Below are positions 17,678 to 26,322 of a stretch of 64,000 nt of DNA, piece by piece. Numbering within the stretch: the first letter of the stretch is position 1; every line of letters starts with the position of its first letter. Under the pieces are notes generated by a model. It saw nothing but the letters and a program-made list of their open reading frames with translations, did not search any database and was not told where the DNA came from. The translations under genes and the position numbers were made by a program. Source of the stretch: an uncultured Alphaproteobacteria bacterium (GTDB lineage Bacteria > Pseudomonadota > Alphaproteobacteria > RF32 > CAG-239); the NCBI GenBank assembly GCA_910584385.1, contig CAJUAK010000006.1:1-64000 (forward strand), read 5' to 3'.

Positions 17678-18831
17678 TATTCTGCTCCAAACAGCAAATA
17701 TTTCAGATTTGCGCCTAACCGGCCAAGGAAACCAAGCTTTTCAACATTGCTGCTGGCAAGCAGCGGCACCTCATAGGCATTAGAGCCCGGAACCTCCACT
17801 TTCAGCGTTCCAACTTTGTCTCCGCGTGCTATCGGCGCCTTAAGCGGCTTGCTGTATATTGCGGTCAGCTTGACATCATCTGTCTTGTTTCTGCGGATTG
17901 TGCGAATAACATCTTCATCAACAACGGTTTCGACTTCTTTTTGCTTGCCCATATATACAGGAATTTTATTAATCGTCTGGCCTCTGTTTAAGATTGTGTA
18001 ATTATCAAATTCGCGGAAGCCCCAGCTCATTAATTTTTCAGCTTCTTCCGAACGCTCCTTATTGGAGGACATCCCGCCCATAACCTCTATTAAGCGCCTG
18101 TTTCCTTTCTTTGCAGAAGCTGTCAGGCTGAAGCCGGCTTCTTCCGTATGCCCCGTTTTGAGCCCATCCGCGTTATTCATGCTGTAAAGCAGCGGATTTC
18201 TGTTGCCCTGGCGGATATTGTTATATGTAAAATAGCGTTCGGAAAAAATATGGTAATATTCCGGAAAATCGCGAATAAGTATCTGTGCCAATTTTGCCAA
18301 ATCTTCCATCGACATCCGATGGTCCGGATGCGGCAAACCTGTTGCATTTGCAAAGGAACTGTTGCGCAGCCCTATTTTTTCTGCGGCTTTTTGCATGGCC
18401 GCGGCAAAATCCTCTTCGCTGCCGGCGAGATTTTCGGCAACAACAATGCAGGCATCATTGCCTGACTGGATTAATATGCCTTTTAACAAATCTTCAACCC
18501 GGACTTTGTCTCCGATTGCCAAAAACATTGTCGACCCGCCGCTGGCCGCCCCGCCTTTCCGCCAAGCATTTTCGCTCACCGTAAAAGTATCATCCAAAGT
18601 CAAGGTGCCGTCTTTTAATTTTGAAAACACCATGTAAACAGTCATTAATTTGCTCATAGAGGCCGGAGGAACCATTTTATCGGCATCTTTTGAAAAAAGA
18701 TATTGGCCGGTATCAAAATCCATCAAAACAGCATTGCGCGCTTTTGTTTCTATGGCTTCTGCACTTACGGACGCCAGCAAAACCCCACATAAAAACATTG
18801 TTGAAAATATTTTCTTTTGCTCTCTTATCAT
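17677..18831 (-). CDS. dacC: penicillin-binding protein 5/6-type D-Ala-D-Ala carboxypeptidase
   Basis: 384 residues with a signal sequence (ending near SVSAEA). Active-site motifs are SMSK (PPASMSKLMT), SGN (QSGNDACIV) and KTG (LKTGHTEEA). A C-terminal PBP5-like domain ends in an amphipathic segment that may touch the membrane. It trims pentapeptides in peptidoglycan. It sits between rlpA and tmk, as in related genomes. Confidence 0.92.
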   Translation of the reverse strand: MIREQKKIFSTMFLCGVLLASVSAEAIETKARNAVLMDFDTGQYLFSKDADKMVPPASMSKLMTVYMVFSKLKDGTLTLDDTFTVSENAWRKGGAASGGSTMFLAIGDKVRVEDLLKGILIQSGNDACIVVAENLAGSEEDFAAAMQKAAEKIGLRNSSFANATGLPHPDHRMSMEDLAKLAQILIRDFPEYYHIFSERYFTYNNIRQGNRNPLLYSMNNADGLKTGHTEEAGFSLTASAKKGNRRLIEVMGGMSSNKERSEEAEKLMSWGFREFDNYTILNRGQTINKIPVYMGKQKEVETVVDEDVIRTIRRNKTDDVKLTAIYSKPLKAPIARGDKVGTLKVEVPGSNAYEVPLLASSNVEKLGFLGRLGANLKYLLFGAE

Positions 18832-18842
18832 TTTTTCCTCTT

Positions 18843-19694
18843 TTAATCTTTAACAACCTGCGCTTCGTAAACGCCGTTATTGACCATTTTATCCATTGCA
18901 ATTTTGGCTTCCATTTCATGTTTGTAAGGCCCTAACCGCACACGGTAAAAATCTGTCCCTTTTACGTTTACCTTATAGATGTTTGAAACGCCGTATTTGC
19001 GAAGCTGGGCGCTTAACTTTTCTGCGGTACTCCGGCTTTTATAGGCGCCTGCCTGAACAAAATAGCTGCCTTTTTTATATTGATATGCGGTATTTTCCCT
19101 TATGGCCGGCGCATTATACTCCGAAGCAACATCGCTGATGAGCCCCCGCTGGGCAATTAAGGGTTCTTCTTTCTTGTTAAGCAGGGCTTCTTTCAGCCTT
19201 TTGCTTTCTTCTTCCATAATTTCAACCCGGACTTTTGCCGTTCCCTGGTTCAGAAAGCCCAAAAGCTGCGCGCCCCTTTTAGAAATATCAATAATGCGGT
19301 CTTTTGCAAAAGGCCCGCGGTCGTTCACGCGCAAAATCAGCGAACGCCCGTTCTCCAAATTTGTAACTCTGACGATTGACGGCAAAGGAAGCGTGCGGTG
19401 TGCCGCCGTGAGCGTATTCATATCATAAATTTCGCCATTTGCAGTATATTTGGCATGAAAATCTTTGCCATACCAAGAAGCGACGCCGGTTTCGCTATAG
19501 CCGTAATCTTCTTCCGGATAATAAGTCTTGCCGGCAATTTTATAGGGGTTTCCGACTTTATAGGTTCCGTTTTTGCCGCTTAAGGCGCTTTGCTGTGTGT
19601 ATGTTTTGCTTAAATCAATGCCATTGGAAGCACAACCCGCCGCAAGCAGAAGCGCAGAAAAAGCACAAATAATTTTACTGTTTGTTTTTATCAT
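18843..19694 (-). CDS. rlpA: RlpA septal lytic transglycosylase, lipoprotein
   Basis: 283 residues. Lipobox LLAAGC near residue 20, double-psi beta-barrel domain (ASWYGKDFHAKYTANGE, LPLPSIVRVTNLENGRS, NDRGPFAKDRIIDIS) and a C-terminal SPOR domain (about 210-280) that binds denuded septal glycan. It acts at the division site; the neighbours dacC and mltB also act on peptidoglycan. Confidence 0.93.
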   Translation of the reverse strand: MIKTNSKIICAFSALLLAAGCASNGIDLSKTYTQQSALSGKNGTYKVGNPYKIAGKTYYPEEDYGYSETGVASWYGKDFHAKYTANGEIYDMNTLTAAHRTLPLPSIVRVTNLENGRSLILRVNDRGPFAKDRIIDISKRGAQLLGFLNQGTAKVRVEIMEEESKRLKEALLNKKEEPLIAQRGLISDVASEYNAPAIRENTAYQYKKGSYFVQAGAYKSRSTAEKLSAQLRKYGVSNIYKVNVKGTDFYRVRLGPYKHEMEAKIAMDKMVNNGVYEAQVVKD

Positions 19695-19758
19695 CCCTTA
19701 TCCTATTTTCTGATTTATTAAACATAATCTAAACGCTTTTTTTATGCTCGTAAATAGT

Positions 19759-21054
19759 TTAAATCCCCTTGTGCAATTTTCTTTCGGGGACCGGAACGCC
19801 TAGCCCGGTTTGGGGCGTGTAAGCTTTTATCCTTTGCAGCAGCCTCTCGTCGGGATAACCGTCCTGAGGCAGCAAGGCATCTTTTTGCAACAGCTTCACA
19901 GCTTCTTTGGTTTTTGTTCCCAATTGCCCGTCTTCTGATAATGTTTTACTTAAATATTTATTTGCAAATACTTGTATTTCCTTTACATTATCCGTCTTTA
20001 ACTTTTCAGAGAAGGGGAAATCCAAGGCCTGCCATTTCTTTTGATTTTCAACATAATCTGCTAAAATACCAATCGCCAAAGCATAATTTTCCGAGCGGTT
20101 CCATTGCATAATCCTATAAAAATTCGGAAGGGCGAGATATGCCTTTCCTTTTCTGCCGTCCGGCAGGAAAATTGATGCCTGGGTGTTTTCATCCATATCA
20201 GATATTTTGGCGTTCTTAAATTTCACGCCCAATTTTTTCCATTCTTTTAACGCCTTTTTATGGTTATGCCCGGTTAAGGCATAATCAAAGTTCCATGGCA
20301 AAACCGCTTCTGCTCCCCAGGGCTGCCCTTCCGCCCAGCCGATAGAAGATAAATAATTGGCAGCAGAAGCTGCCGCTTCCGGAAAGTCAGACCAGATGTC
20401 AATTGTTCCATCCTGATTATAATCAACCGCATAAGCGTTAAATGTCGAAGGCATAAACTGGAAATGCCCCATGGCGCCGGCCCATGACCCTTGCAACTTC
20501 TGATAATCAATTTGCCATTCATCAATAATTTTCAGAGCCTGATAGAGTTCATTTCTAAAAAATTCCGGACGGCGCGTATCATAACTCAGCGTCATCAGCG
20601 CCTCAATCGTGCCATAACCGCCAAATGAAGCGCCGAAATTGCTTTCCATGCCCCAAAAAGCAATCAGATAATTTTCCGGAACACCATATTTTTCAGCAAT
20701 CGGAGCAAGGTTTTTTTGGTTTTCTTTATAGCGCTTCCGGGCATTTTCCACCCTCTTTTGATTGACTAGACGATTCAAATATTGAGCTGAAGTTAAAACA
20801 AATTCGGCCTGGCTTCTGTCCGTTTTGATAATCTTAGAATCTGCTTTGAAAAAATTATGAGCATAAACCGTGTCCAGCGTTTTTTGGGAGATTCCCCGGC
20901 GGCGCATATCTTTTTTGAGAGCCTCCAGCCATTGGACATAATCTTCAGGCGGCATATTTTCCTTTGCGGCTGATGACGCGCAAGCCGAAGCGGAAAACAT
21001 GCTAAACAGCAATAATAAAAAAGTTCTTGTTAAAGAAAACACCTTTTTTGGCAT
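19759..21054 (-). CDS. mltB: MltB-type lytic murein transglycosylase
   Basis: 431 residues. Signal peptide ending near SASAC, possibly a lipobox. The catalytic domain has the active-site Glu in FWGMESNFGASFGGYGT, plus GSWAGAMGHFQFMPSTF and NQDGTIDIW. A peptidoglycan-binding helix bundle fills about 365-415 (QLGTKTKEAVKLLQKDALL). It cleaves glycan strands to 1,6-anhydro ends. It is probably the first gene of the minus-strand block that runs down to trkH. Confidence 0.9.
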   Translation of the reverse strand: MPKKVFSLTRTFLLLLFSMFSASACASSAAKENMPPEDYVQWLEALKKDMRRRGISQKTLDTVYAHNFFKADSKIIKTDRSQAEFVLTSAQYLNRLVNQKRVENARKRYKENQKNLAPIAEKYGVPENYLIAFWGMESNFGASFGGYGTIEALMTLSYDTRRPEFFRNELYQALKIIDEWQIDYQKLQGSWAGAMGHFQFMPSTFNAYAVDYNQDGTIDIWSDFPEAAASAANYLSSIGWAEGQPWGAEAVLPWNFDYALTGHNHKKALKEWKKLGVKFKNAKISDMDENTQASIFLPDGRKGKAYLALPNFYRIMQWNRSENYALAIGILADYVENQKKWQALDFPFSEKLKTDNVKEIQVFANKYLSKTLSEDGQLGTKTKEAVKLLQKDALLPQDGYPDERLLQRIKAYTPQTGLGVPVPERKLHKGI

Positions 21055-21174
21055 AATATCCTCTCCCCGTCTATGCCGCTATATTACGCAGATTTTTTTG
21101 AATTGTATTTTTTTTTCTTTTTTATACACATTATGCGGCCATTATAAAATTTAGCAAAAAGGTAAAAAAAGTTC

Positions 21175-21203
21175 TTGACCTCTTGCGAAGTTTTATATAA
21201 AAA
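21175..21203 (+). promoter_or_regulatory. promoter of tRNA-Ser
   Basis: TTGACC (21175-21180) is followed at 15-17 bases by TATAAA/TAAAAA (21196-21203). The tRNA starts at 21231. Confidence 0.55.
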
Positions 21204-21230
21204 GTTATCAGCAAAATCATGAGCCTTTAT

Positions 21231-21320
21231 GGAGAGGTGGCAGAGTGGTTTAATGCAGCGGTCTTGAAAACCGTCGTGGGCGCGAGCCTACCCAGAGTTC
21301 GAATCTCTGCCTCTCCGCCA
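21231..21320 (+). tRNA. tRNA-Ser (anticodon UGA)
   Basis: Ninety bases with encoded CCA. Acceptor GGAGAGG (21231-21237) pairs with CCTCTCC (21310-21316), G73 discriminator, TGA in the anticodon loop (CTTGAAA), a long variable arm as expected for serine, and a GTTCGAATC T-loop. Confidence 0.97.
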
Positions 21321-21348
21321 AATACACAATCGTTTTTTTGCGAATATG

Positions 21349-21377
21349 TTGACAAAAATTTATGCATATGTTATGTT
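21349..21377 (+). promoter_or_regulatory. strong sigma-70-type promoter before the archaemetzincin-like gene
   Basis: TTGACA (21349-21354), exact 17-base spacer, TATGTT (21372-21377). Initiation near 21384 would leave a very short leader containing the ribosome site AGGAGAGG (21385-21392) before the ATG at 21401. Confidence 0.7.
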
Positions 21378-21400
21378 GATTCATAGGAGAGGTTAAAAAC

Positions 21401-22645
21401 ATGAATAAGAAAAAAACATTTGCTTTGGAATTTGATAAAGGCGTTGATAATGATTTTAAAGTTTGGACAAGAGAAGCCGTTCAGGATTTTATAAACCTCT
21501 TCCCCGAATTTAAAGATAATTTTCAAATTAACCAAGACCAAAGCTATTACACCCGGCAAGAAGTAGAGGATATCGCCGCCCGCTCCTCTGATGTTTCCAG
21601 AGAAGATGTTTTTTCTATGTTTGTACCGCAAAGCAACGGCTCCTATTTAAAAAAAGAAAGCTTAGATTACGACCTCCAACAAGTCTCTCAAAACGGGCGC
21701 TTGGATTTACAAAAATTTTCAAGTTTCAGAACTCCTCCAGGAACCAGCTTCACTATAGATGCCCCTGTTACTGTCTCTATCATCTCTCTGCCAACAACTT
21801 TTGCTTACGGAATAAGCGATCAAAAAGATTTATATGTTTCCGCAGCCCAATGCGGCAAAAATAAAGACTACTTTAAGCAAATCATTATGCATGAACTCGG
21901 ACATGTTTTTAGGGCCACTCACGAAAACCGTCGAAACAACGTTGAAAATCTTGGTTCACACTGCACAGACAAAGATTGTTTAATGTACGAACATGCTTAT
22001 ACCGCAGCCTCATTCAACAGAAGGCAAACGCTTGCAAAGGCTAATCCTTTTTGCAATGACTGCATGGAATCTATGCGCGACTATATGGAAAATACTTTAA
22101 AGCTGCAGCGCAGCAACTCTCATTCTATTGAGGTTGAACATTCTTCAGAACCTTTGCAAGACGAAGAAACAGAAGACAGAAGCTTTAAATCCGGCATCCG
22201 CCAGGTTTTCAAGGCCGCTGCACAAAAAGAAGGGGCTGTTTATAAAGAAAATATTCAGGCTAAAATCTATTCTGCCACCCTCACCCATGCCGATGGTTCC
22301 GTTGATAAAATCCAGGCGGCAAACCCTTCTAAGGTTTATTTATCGTCAATTGACGCTTCCGGACAAGATAAAATCCCGGAGATGGAACGCTTTAATAACA
22401 TCGCCGAATATGCTTTTCAACAAGGCAAAACAATTTCTTTTGGCAATATTAAATCCCCCGAGTTTAAAGCCCGCCTTATGATTGCCTGCCAAAACCACCG
22501 TCCGCCGGTTAAAATGAAAGGAATGCCAGAGTTGGATAACCAGTTTCTTAACAAACTCAGTCCAGAAACCAAAAAGAAACTACAATCAAATAATTCTCAA
22601 TCCGCGGCAGCCTTACAGCAAAAAATTAATTCGCAAGGGCGGTAG
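21401..22645 (+). CDS. archaemetzincin-type zinc metallopeptidase with LPD7-like C-terminal domain
   Basis: 414 residues, no signal peptide. The zinc site reads HELGHVFRATH (H164, E165, H168, H174). It is followed by C188-x4-C193-x-M195 (CTDKDCLM) and, 22 residues later, C218-x2-C221. This is the HExxHxxxxxH ... Cx4CxM ... CxxC signature of archaemetzincins, with 13 extra residues before the first Cys and Arg instead of the usual Gly at position 8. The C-terminal part (about 331-390) resembles LPD7-type adapter domains and matches the end of the Ppx/GppA protein at 47 kb. Ribosome site AGGAGAGG. Cytosolic proteolysis is inferred; the target is unknown. It lies directly after tRNA-Ser. Confidence 0.65.
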   Translation: MNKKKTFALEFDKGVDNDFKVWTREAVQDFINLFPEFKDNFQINQDQSYYTRQEVEDIAARSSDVSREDVFSMFVPQSNGSYLKKESLDYDLQQVSQNGRLDLQKFSSFRTPPGTSFTIDAPVTVSIISLPTTFAYGISDQKDLYVSAAQCGKNKDYFKQIIMHELGHVFRATHENRRNNVENLGSHCTDKDCLMYEHAYTAASFNRRQTLAKANPFCNDCMESMRDYMENTLKLQRSNSHSIEVEHSSEPLQDEETEDRSFKSGIRQVFKAAAQKEGAVYKENIQAKIYSATLTHADGSVDKIQAANPSKVYLSSIDASGQDKIPEMERFNNIAEYAFQQGKTISFGNIKSPEFKARLMIACQNHRPPVKMKGMPELDNQFLNKLSPETKKKLQSNNSQSAAALQQKINSQGR

Positions 22646-22697
22646 CATACACCTGCAAGAAAAACCATCCTTGGAAAAAGAGAAAATATTGCGTATT

Positions 22698-23078
22698 TTA
22701 TTGCAGTATCATGTACCAAATAAATAACATATTCGCAAATGACAACATAACCAACAAAGAACCTATATCTTTTGCTTTTTTTGAAAGTGGATGCCATTCT
22801 TTTGATATGCGGTCGATAATCACCTCTAATGCGGTGTTGACCAGTTCCATCAGCACAATTAAAAACAATGAAAATACCAATATCACTTTTTCTATTGGGC
22901 TTATATTTAACTGAAAAGCTAATATTGTTCCCAAAAGAAAGATTAGCAAATCTTGGCGAAGGGCTGCTTCGCTTTTATATGCGGAAGCAAAGCCGTCCAG
23001 AGAATAGCCCAGGGCATTTATTATTCTTTTTCTGGCGGCTTTGCTTATCTTTTTATATTTTCTGAATAGCTTCCGCAT
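22698..23078 (-). CDS. dgkA: diacylglycerol kinase
   Basis: 126 residues, three membrane helices, with the DgkA signature ELVNTALEVIIDRISKEWHP and KKAKDIGSLLV. It rephosphorylates diacylglycerol to phosphatidic acid. The transferase just upstream releases diacylglycerol when it takes phosphoethanolamine from phosphatidylethanolamine, so the pair makes biochemical sense. The two genes share one base (TAATG). Confidence 0.93.
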   Translation of the reverse strand: MRKLFRKYKKISKAARKRIINALGYSLDGFASAYKSEAALRQDLLIFLLGTILAFQLNISPIEKVILVFSLFLIVLMELVNTALEVIIDRISKEWHPLSKKAKDIGSLLVMLSFANMLFIWYMILQ

Positions 23079-24736
23079 TATTTTCCCTTTGCTATATTTC
23101 CGGTGTTTTCTTTAAATAATTCAGAAATTTTTCCTTCCGGATTTATTTCGTATTTAATAAAATCATAAGGGAAATCAATATTATTGCCGTGCAGATAATA
23201 ACTGTTATTCTCCTCATTCGGATTTTCAATAACAAAACCTAAATCTTCAGCAATCAGCTTTCCAATCTGATAATGGGATATAACCGGCGGCAGGATGTTT
23301 TTTGTGTTTTTCTCAACAAACAAAGGAACTTTGCCTTGTTCTATTAATAAATTATTATGCCCCCAGAGTCCCTGATAATTAAACAACTGCCCATGGTCTG
23401 CCGTAACATAGATGCTGTTTTTGCTCTCATAAGCCTTTAATTTAAATGTTTCAATCATTTTATCAATCACATAATCTGTATATAATAAGGCATTGTCATA
23501 AGTGTTTACGCTATATTCATAACGGTCTCGGCTTTCCGCCGCAGGCTTGAATTTTTCGAATTCCTCCTCGCGCCCTTTATATCTATTTTCATAAGGAAGA
23601 TGCGGAGAACGCATATGCAGCACGATGAAGTTTTTTCCTTTAGAAAAATCTACTTCTTTCAAGAGTTCAATTAATCCTTCATCCTTATATCTGGCAAATA
23701 AGACAGGATTTGTATCATTAGCAACAATTTCATCAATATATTTCGTTCCAATTCCCATCGTTAACCGTGATTCTTGGTTTGAAAAATAATAAGTATTAAA
23801 GCCTGCTTCTTTAGCCAGCTTAAAGAGATTTGCCGTTTGGCTTTTTATTTCCCCTATATTCGCCGGTTCTCTTATCACGTTAAAAAATAACAATGTCGAC
23901 GTAGCTGTCGCTATACCGCTTGAAACAGCCAACGATTTTTTATAGTTTAAATTATCTGCCATGCGGCGTTTCATCTTTGGAAAAGTATTTCTGCCATATC
24001 CATACATGGGAAGATGATTCGCATAAAGGCTCTCTCCAAACACCAGCAAAATATTTTCAGTTTGTGAAATTTTTTTCTTAACAGAATAAGGCTGATATTC
24101 AATATTTGTGCGGCTATAGCCTTTGGGATAGTATTGAAAGAAAAAATATGAAAAAGTGCTTATGCTGTTTTTTAACGTCGGGCGTGTGATACTTGGCTGA
24201 AAATACCAAATTCCTTTGCTTTCCGTATAAGCTCGATAAGGCTTATGAGCAGCAAGATAAAAAAGGATAATCCATATCATCCTTATTTTACAAAGTTTTT
24301 TCTGCAAAAATATCCATATCGGAAGCGCATAGCAAATGAGCAATAACGGCAAAACAAACCATACCTGCTTTAAATAAGCCAGATCAAAAATATCATTGTA
24401 TTCTCTTACAATATTCATAATATTTTCAGCATTTATTGCTTCTCCAAAATAAACGACAAAATGAAGCTGGATGACCTGCATAATAAAAATAACAGTTAAA
24501 AACGCCAAAAAAACAATACGATTTGTAAATGACAGCAACAAGCTAAATCCTAATATTCCAAAGAAAAACAACCATTCTATATGAATTGGAATTTTGCAAA
24601 ATTTGGCAATAACGAAATCTGGAATGAAAACTGCTGCCAAAAAAGATAATACAAATAAAAAATTATTTAGAATATTTCTGCGAAAAGTAACCGGTTTAAA
24701 ATATTTTCTAATTTCAGATATGGAAAAATTTAACAT
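23078..24736 (-). CDS. EptA-type lipid A phosphoethanolamine transferase
   Basis: 552 residues. Five N-terminal membrane helices (up to about residue 175), then a periplasmic sulfatase-fold domain with the metal and nucleophile motifs FGESLYANHLPMYGYGRNTF (nucleophile Thr in RNTFP), HMRSPHLPYENRY, VTADHGQ and WGHNN. This matches EptA/EptB/CptA enzymes that move phosphoethanolamine from PE to lipid A or core sugars, which lowers surface charge and gives polymyxin tolerance. It is read away from the recombinase gene across a 216-base AT-rich gap. Confidence 0.85.
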   Translation of the reverse strand: MLNFSISEIRKYFKPVTFRRNILNNFLFVLSFLAAVFIPDFVIAKFCKIPIHIEWLFFFGILGFSLLLSFTNRIVFLAFLTVIFIMQVIQLHFVVYFGEAINAENIMNIVREYNDIFDLAYLKQVWFVLPLLLICYALPIWIFLQKKLCKIRMIWIILFYLAAHKPYRAYTESKGIWYFQPSITRPTLKNSISTFSYFFFQYYPKGYSRTNIEYQPYSVKKKISQTENILLVFGESLYANHLPMYGYGRNTFPKMKRRMADNLNYKKSLAVSSGIATATSTLLFFNVIREPANIGEIKSQTANLFKLAKEAGFNTYYFSNQESRLTMGIGTKYIDEIVANDTNPVLFARYKDEGLIELLKEVDFSKGKNFIVLHMRSPHLPYENRYKGREEEFEKFKPAAESRDRYEYSVNTYDNALLYTDYVIDKMIETFKLKAYESKNSIYVTADHGQLFNYQGLWGHNNLLIEQGKVPLFVEKNTKNILPPVISHYQIGKLIAEDLGFVIENPNEENNSYYLHGNNIDFPYDFIKYEINPEGKISELFKENTGNIAKGK

Positions 24737-24952
24737 TCTACCCCCATTGGCGTTTATAAAAATGAACTAAAAATTATTCATTTTTCCAGTCTGAATTTGT
24801 GCTAAAAACGCAAAGGGAAACCGCATAATGCACAATCTCAAAAATATTTTCTTGATTTTGGGAGCTATAGAAAATATAAAAATAAAATGTTCATTATTTT
24901 CAACACTTTAGCATAATATGTTATTCCAATCACTCTTAGAAAAGGATTTAAA

Positions 24953-25558
24953 ATGACTTGTTATGCTTATGTGCGCGTCAGCTCTCAACTCCAGAATGAG
25001 GCTAACCAACATTTTGAAATTGAACAATTTGCTCAGAAAAACAACCTTAAAATTGACAGATGGGTGGAAGAGACCATAAGTTCCGGAAAAAATCTGGAAA
25101 AAAGAAAATTCAACTCTCTCCTCAAACAACTTTGCAAAGATGATATTTTAATCACAACGGAATTATCAAGGATTGGGCGCAAGTCTTTTGAAATCATGGG
25201 CATTTTGTATGAATGCCTTAATAAAGGCTGCGAGGTTTGGACGATAAAAGAAAAATATAAATTGGGAAATGACTTAAATTCACAAATATTGGCCTTTGCT
25301 TTCTCTATTTCTGCCAGCATTGAGAAAGAGCTCATTTCCGCAAGAACAAGAGAAACGCTTGCGAGGTTAAAAAATTCCGGAATAAAATTAGGGCGCCCGG
25401 CTGGTTCAAAAAATAAAAACCTTAAATTATCAGGAAAAGAAACTGAAATAGAAAAATTGCTATCTCAAAAAATGACCAAGACTGAAATTGCTAAAAAATA
25501 TGGCGTAAGCCGCGTCAGTTTACACTATTTTATCAAAAAATATATGTTTCAAGTTTAA
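24953..25558 (+). CDS. serine recombinase, Mpi-type DNA invertase/resolvase
   Basis: 201 residues. The N-terminal resolvase domain has the nucleophile in YAYVRVSSQLQ (Ser10) and the conserved ITTELSRIGRKSFEIMGIL. The E helix ends with ARTRETLARLKNSGIKLGRP, then a C-terminal helix-turn-helix (TKTEIAKKYGVSRVSLHYF). The short size and sequence feel are those of Bacteroides master invertase Mpi and Gin/Hin-class enzymes, not large transposon integrases. AAAAGG site before the ATG. No crossover sites can be named with certainty. The gene suggests past mobility or phase variation in this region. Confidence 0.85.
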   Translation: MTCYAYVRVSSQLQNEANQHFEIEQFAQKNNLKIDRWVEETISSGKNLEKRKFNSLLKQLCKDDILITTELSRIGRKSFEIMGILYECLNKGCEVWTIKEKYKLGNDLNSQILAFAFSISASIEKELISARTRETLARLKNSGIKLGRPAGSKNKNLKLSGKETEIEKLLSQKMTKTEIAKKYGVSRVSLHYFIKKYMFQV

Positions 25559-25638
25559 AAATTCCTGCCGATAAAAGCAAAAGCACTTCTTGACAAGATT
25601 TAAGAAATGTAAAATCCTTATAGTAAAAGGAGAATATT

Positions 25639-26112
25639 ATGAAATATGCCTGGAAACAAAAAACAGATATCGGCATGATCGGTATTTCTGAAGAAGACGG
25701 AAAAATTACAAACTTATGGCTGAATTGTGCGGGTTTTCCAATTGATTTCAAAGAAAAAGAAACTGCATTGCTTCATAAGGCTTTTATTCAGCTTGAAGAA
25801 TATCTGTCAGGAAAAAGAAAAGATTTTTCCCTTCCGCTCCACCCATCCGGAACAGTCTTTCAGCAAAAAGTTTGGGATGCTCTGCTTAATATTCCTTACG
25901 GACAGACCGCAAGCTACGGAGATATTGCCAAAGTTGTCGGCAGCCCCAAGGCCAGCCGAGCAGTCGGTATGGCAAACAACAAAAACCCTATTGCAATTTT
26001 CATCCCCTGCCACAGGGTAATCGGCGCAAATAAAAAACTCGTCGGATATGGCGGCGGACTTCATATCAAGCAAAAGCTTCTTAATCTGGAAAATGCCCAT
26101 TTTAAGGCATGA
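25639..26112 (+). CDS. ogt: methylated-DNA--protein-cysteine methyltransferase
   Basis: 157 residues. The alkyl-acceptor motif IPCHRVIG is intact, preceded by the DNA-binding helix (GQTASYGDIAKVVGSPKASR) with its Arg finger and followed by GYGGGLHIKQKLL. It removes O6-alkyl groups from guanine by suicide transfer to Cys. No Ada domain is present. AAAGGAGA site before the ATG. Confidence 0.93.
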   Translation: MKYAWKQKTDIGMIGISEEDGKITNLWLNCAGFPIDFKEKETALLHKAFIQLEEYLSGKRKDFSLPLHPSGTVFQQKVWDALLNIPYGQTASYGDIAKVVGSPKASRAVGMANNKNPIAIFIPCHRVIGANKKLVGYGGGLHIKQKLLNLENAHFKA

Positions 26113-26117
26113 CAATG

Positions 26118-26157
26118 ATAAACCCCGGAATTTACGCCAGGGTTTATACTCTTTTTA
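26118..26157 (+). terminator. terminator of ogt
   Basis: ATAAACCC (26118-26125) pairs with GGGTTTAT (26140-26147), extended by two more pairs past a mismatch. A CTTTTT tract follows. Confidence 0.7.
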
Positions 26158-26178
26158 AACATTAAAAAAATATTGGGG

Positions 26179-26269
26179 ACCGGTATAAAATGCTTTGCTT
26201 TGCGGAAAAAAATAATTTTCAATCAGGCTCGAAATTATTTTAAACCGGCTCCGGCGATATTATACCGGT
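26179..26269. repeat. nested inverted repeat, MITE- or REP-like element
   Basis: ACCGGTATAA (26179-26188) is exactly matched by TTATACCGGT (26260-26269). Inside, AAAATAATTTTC (26209-26220) pairs with GAAATTATTTT (26231-26241) around the 10-base loop AATCAGGCTC. The middle arms do not pair well. It is noncoding and lies between the 3' ends of ogt and the lipoprotein gene. No second copy was recognised in this window. Confidence 0.55.
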
Positions 26270-26322
26270 AATAGTGATATAAACATTGTTTTTATAAATA
26301 AAATGTAACAATTAGTTTTAAA

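Noticed and set aside
16230..18584. Several 60-120-codon plus-strand frames across holB, tmk and dacC
   Set aside because: They mirror the coding pattern of confident genes and give low-complexity or Cys/Phe-rich proteins without family features.
24761..24913. Short inverted repeats in the recombinase/eptA gap read as a defined invertible element
   Set aside because: Each match is only 7 bases and the two pairs cross instead of nesting; in AT-rich DNA this is expected by chance. Kept only as a weak phase-variation hint.
21300..26320. Direct repeat of the tRNA-Ser 3' end marking an integrated island
   Set aside because: Reading through to 26.3 kb, no second copy of the TCTCTGCCTCTCC stretch was found.
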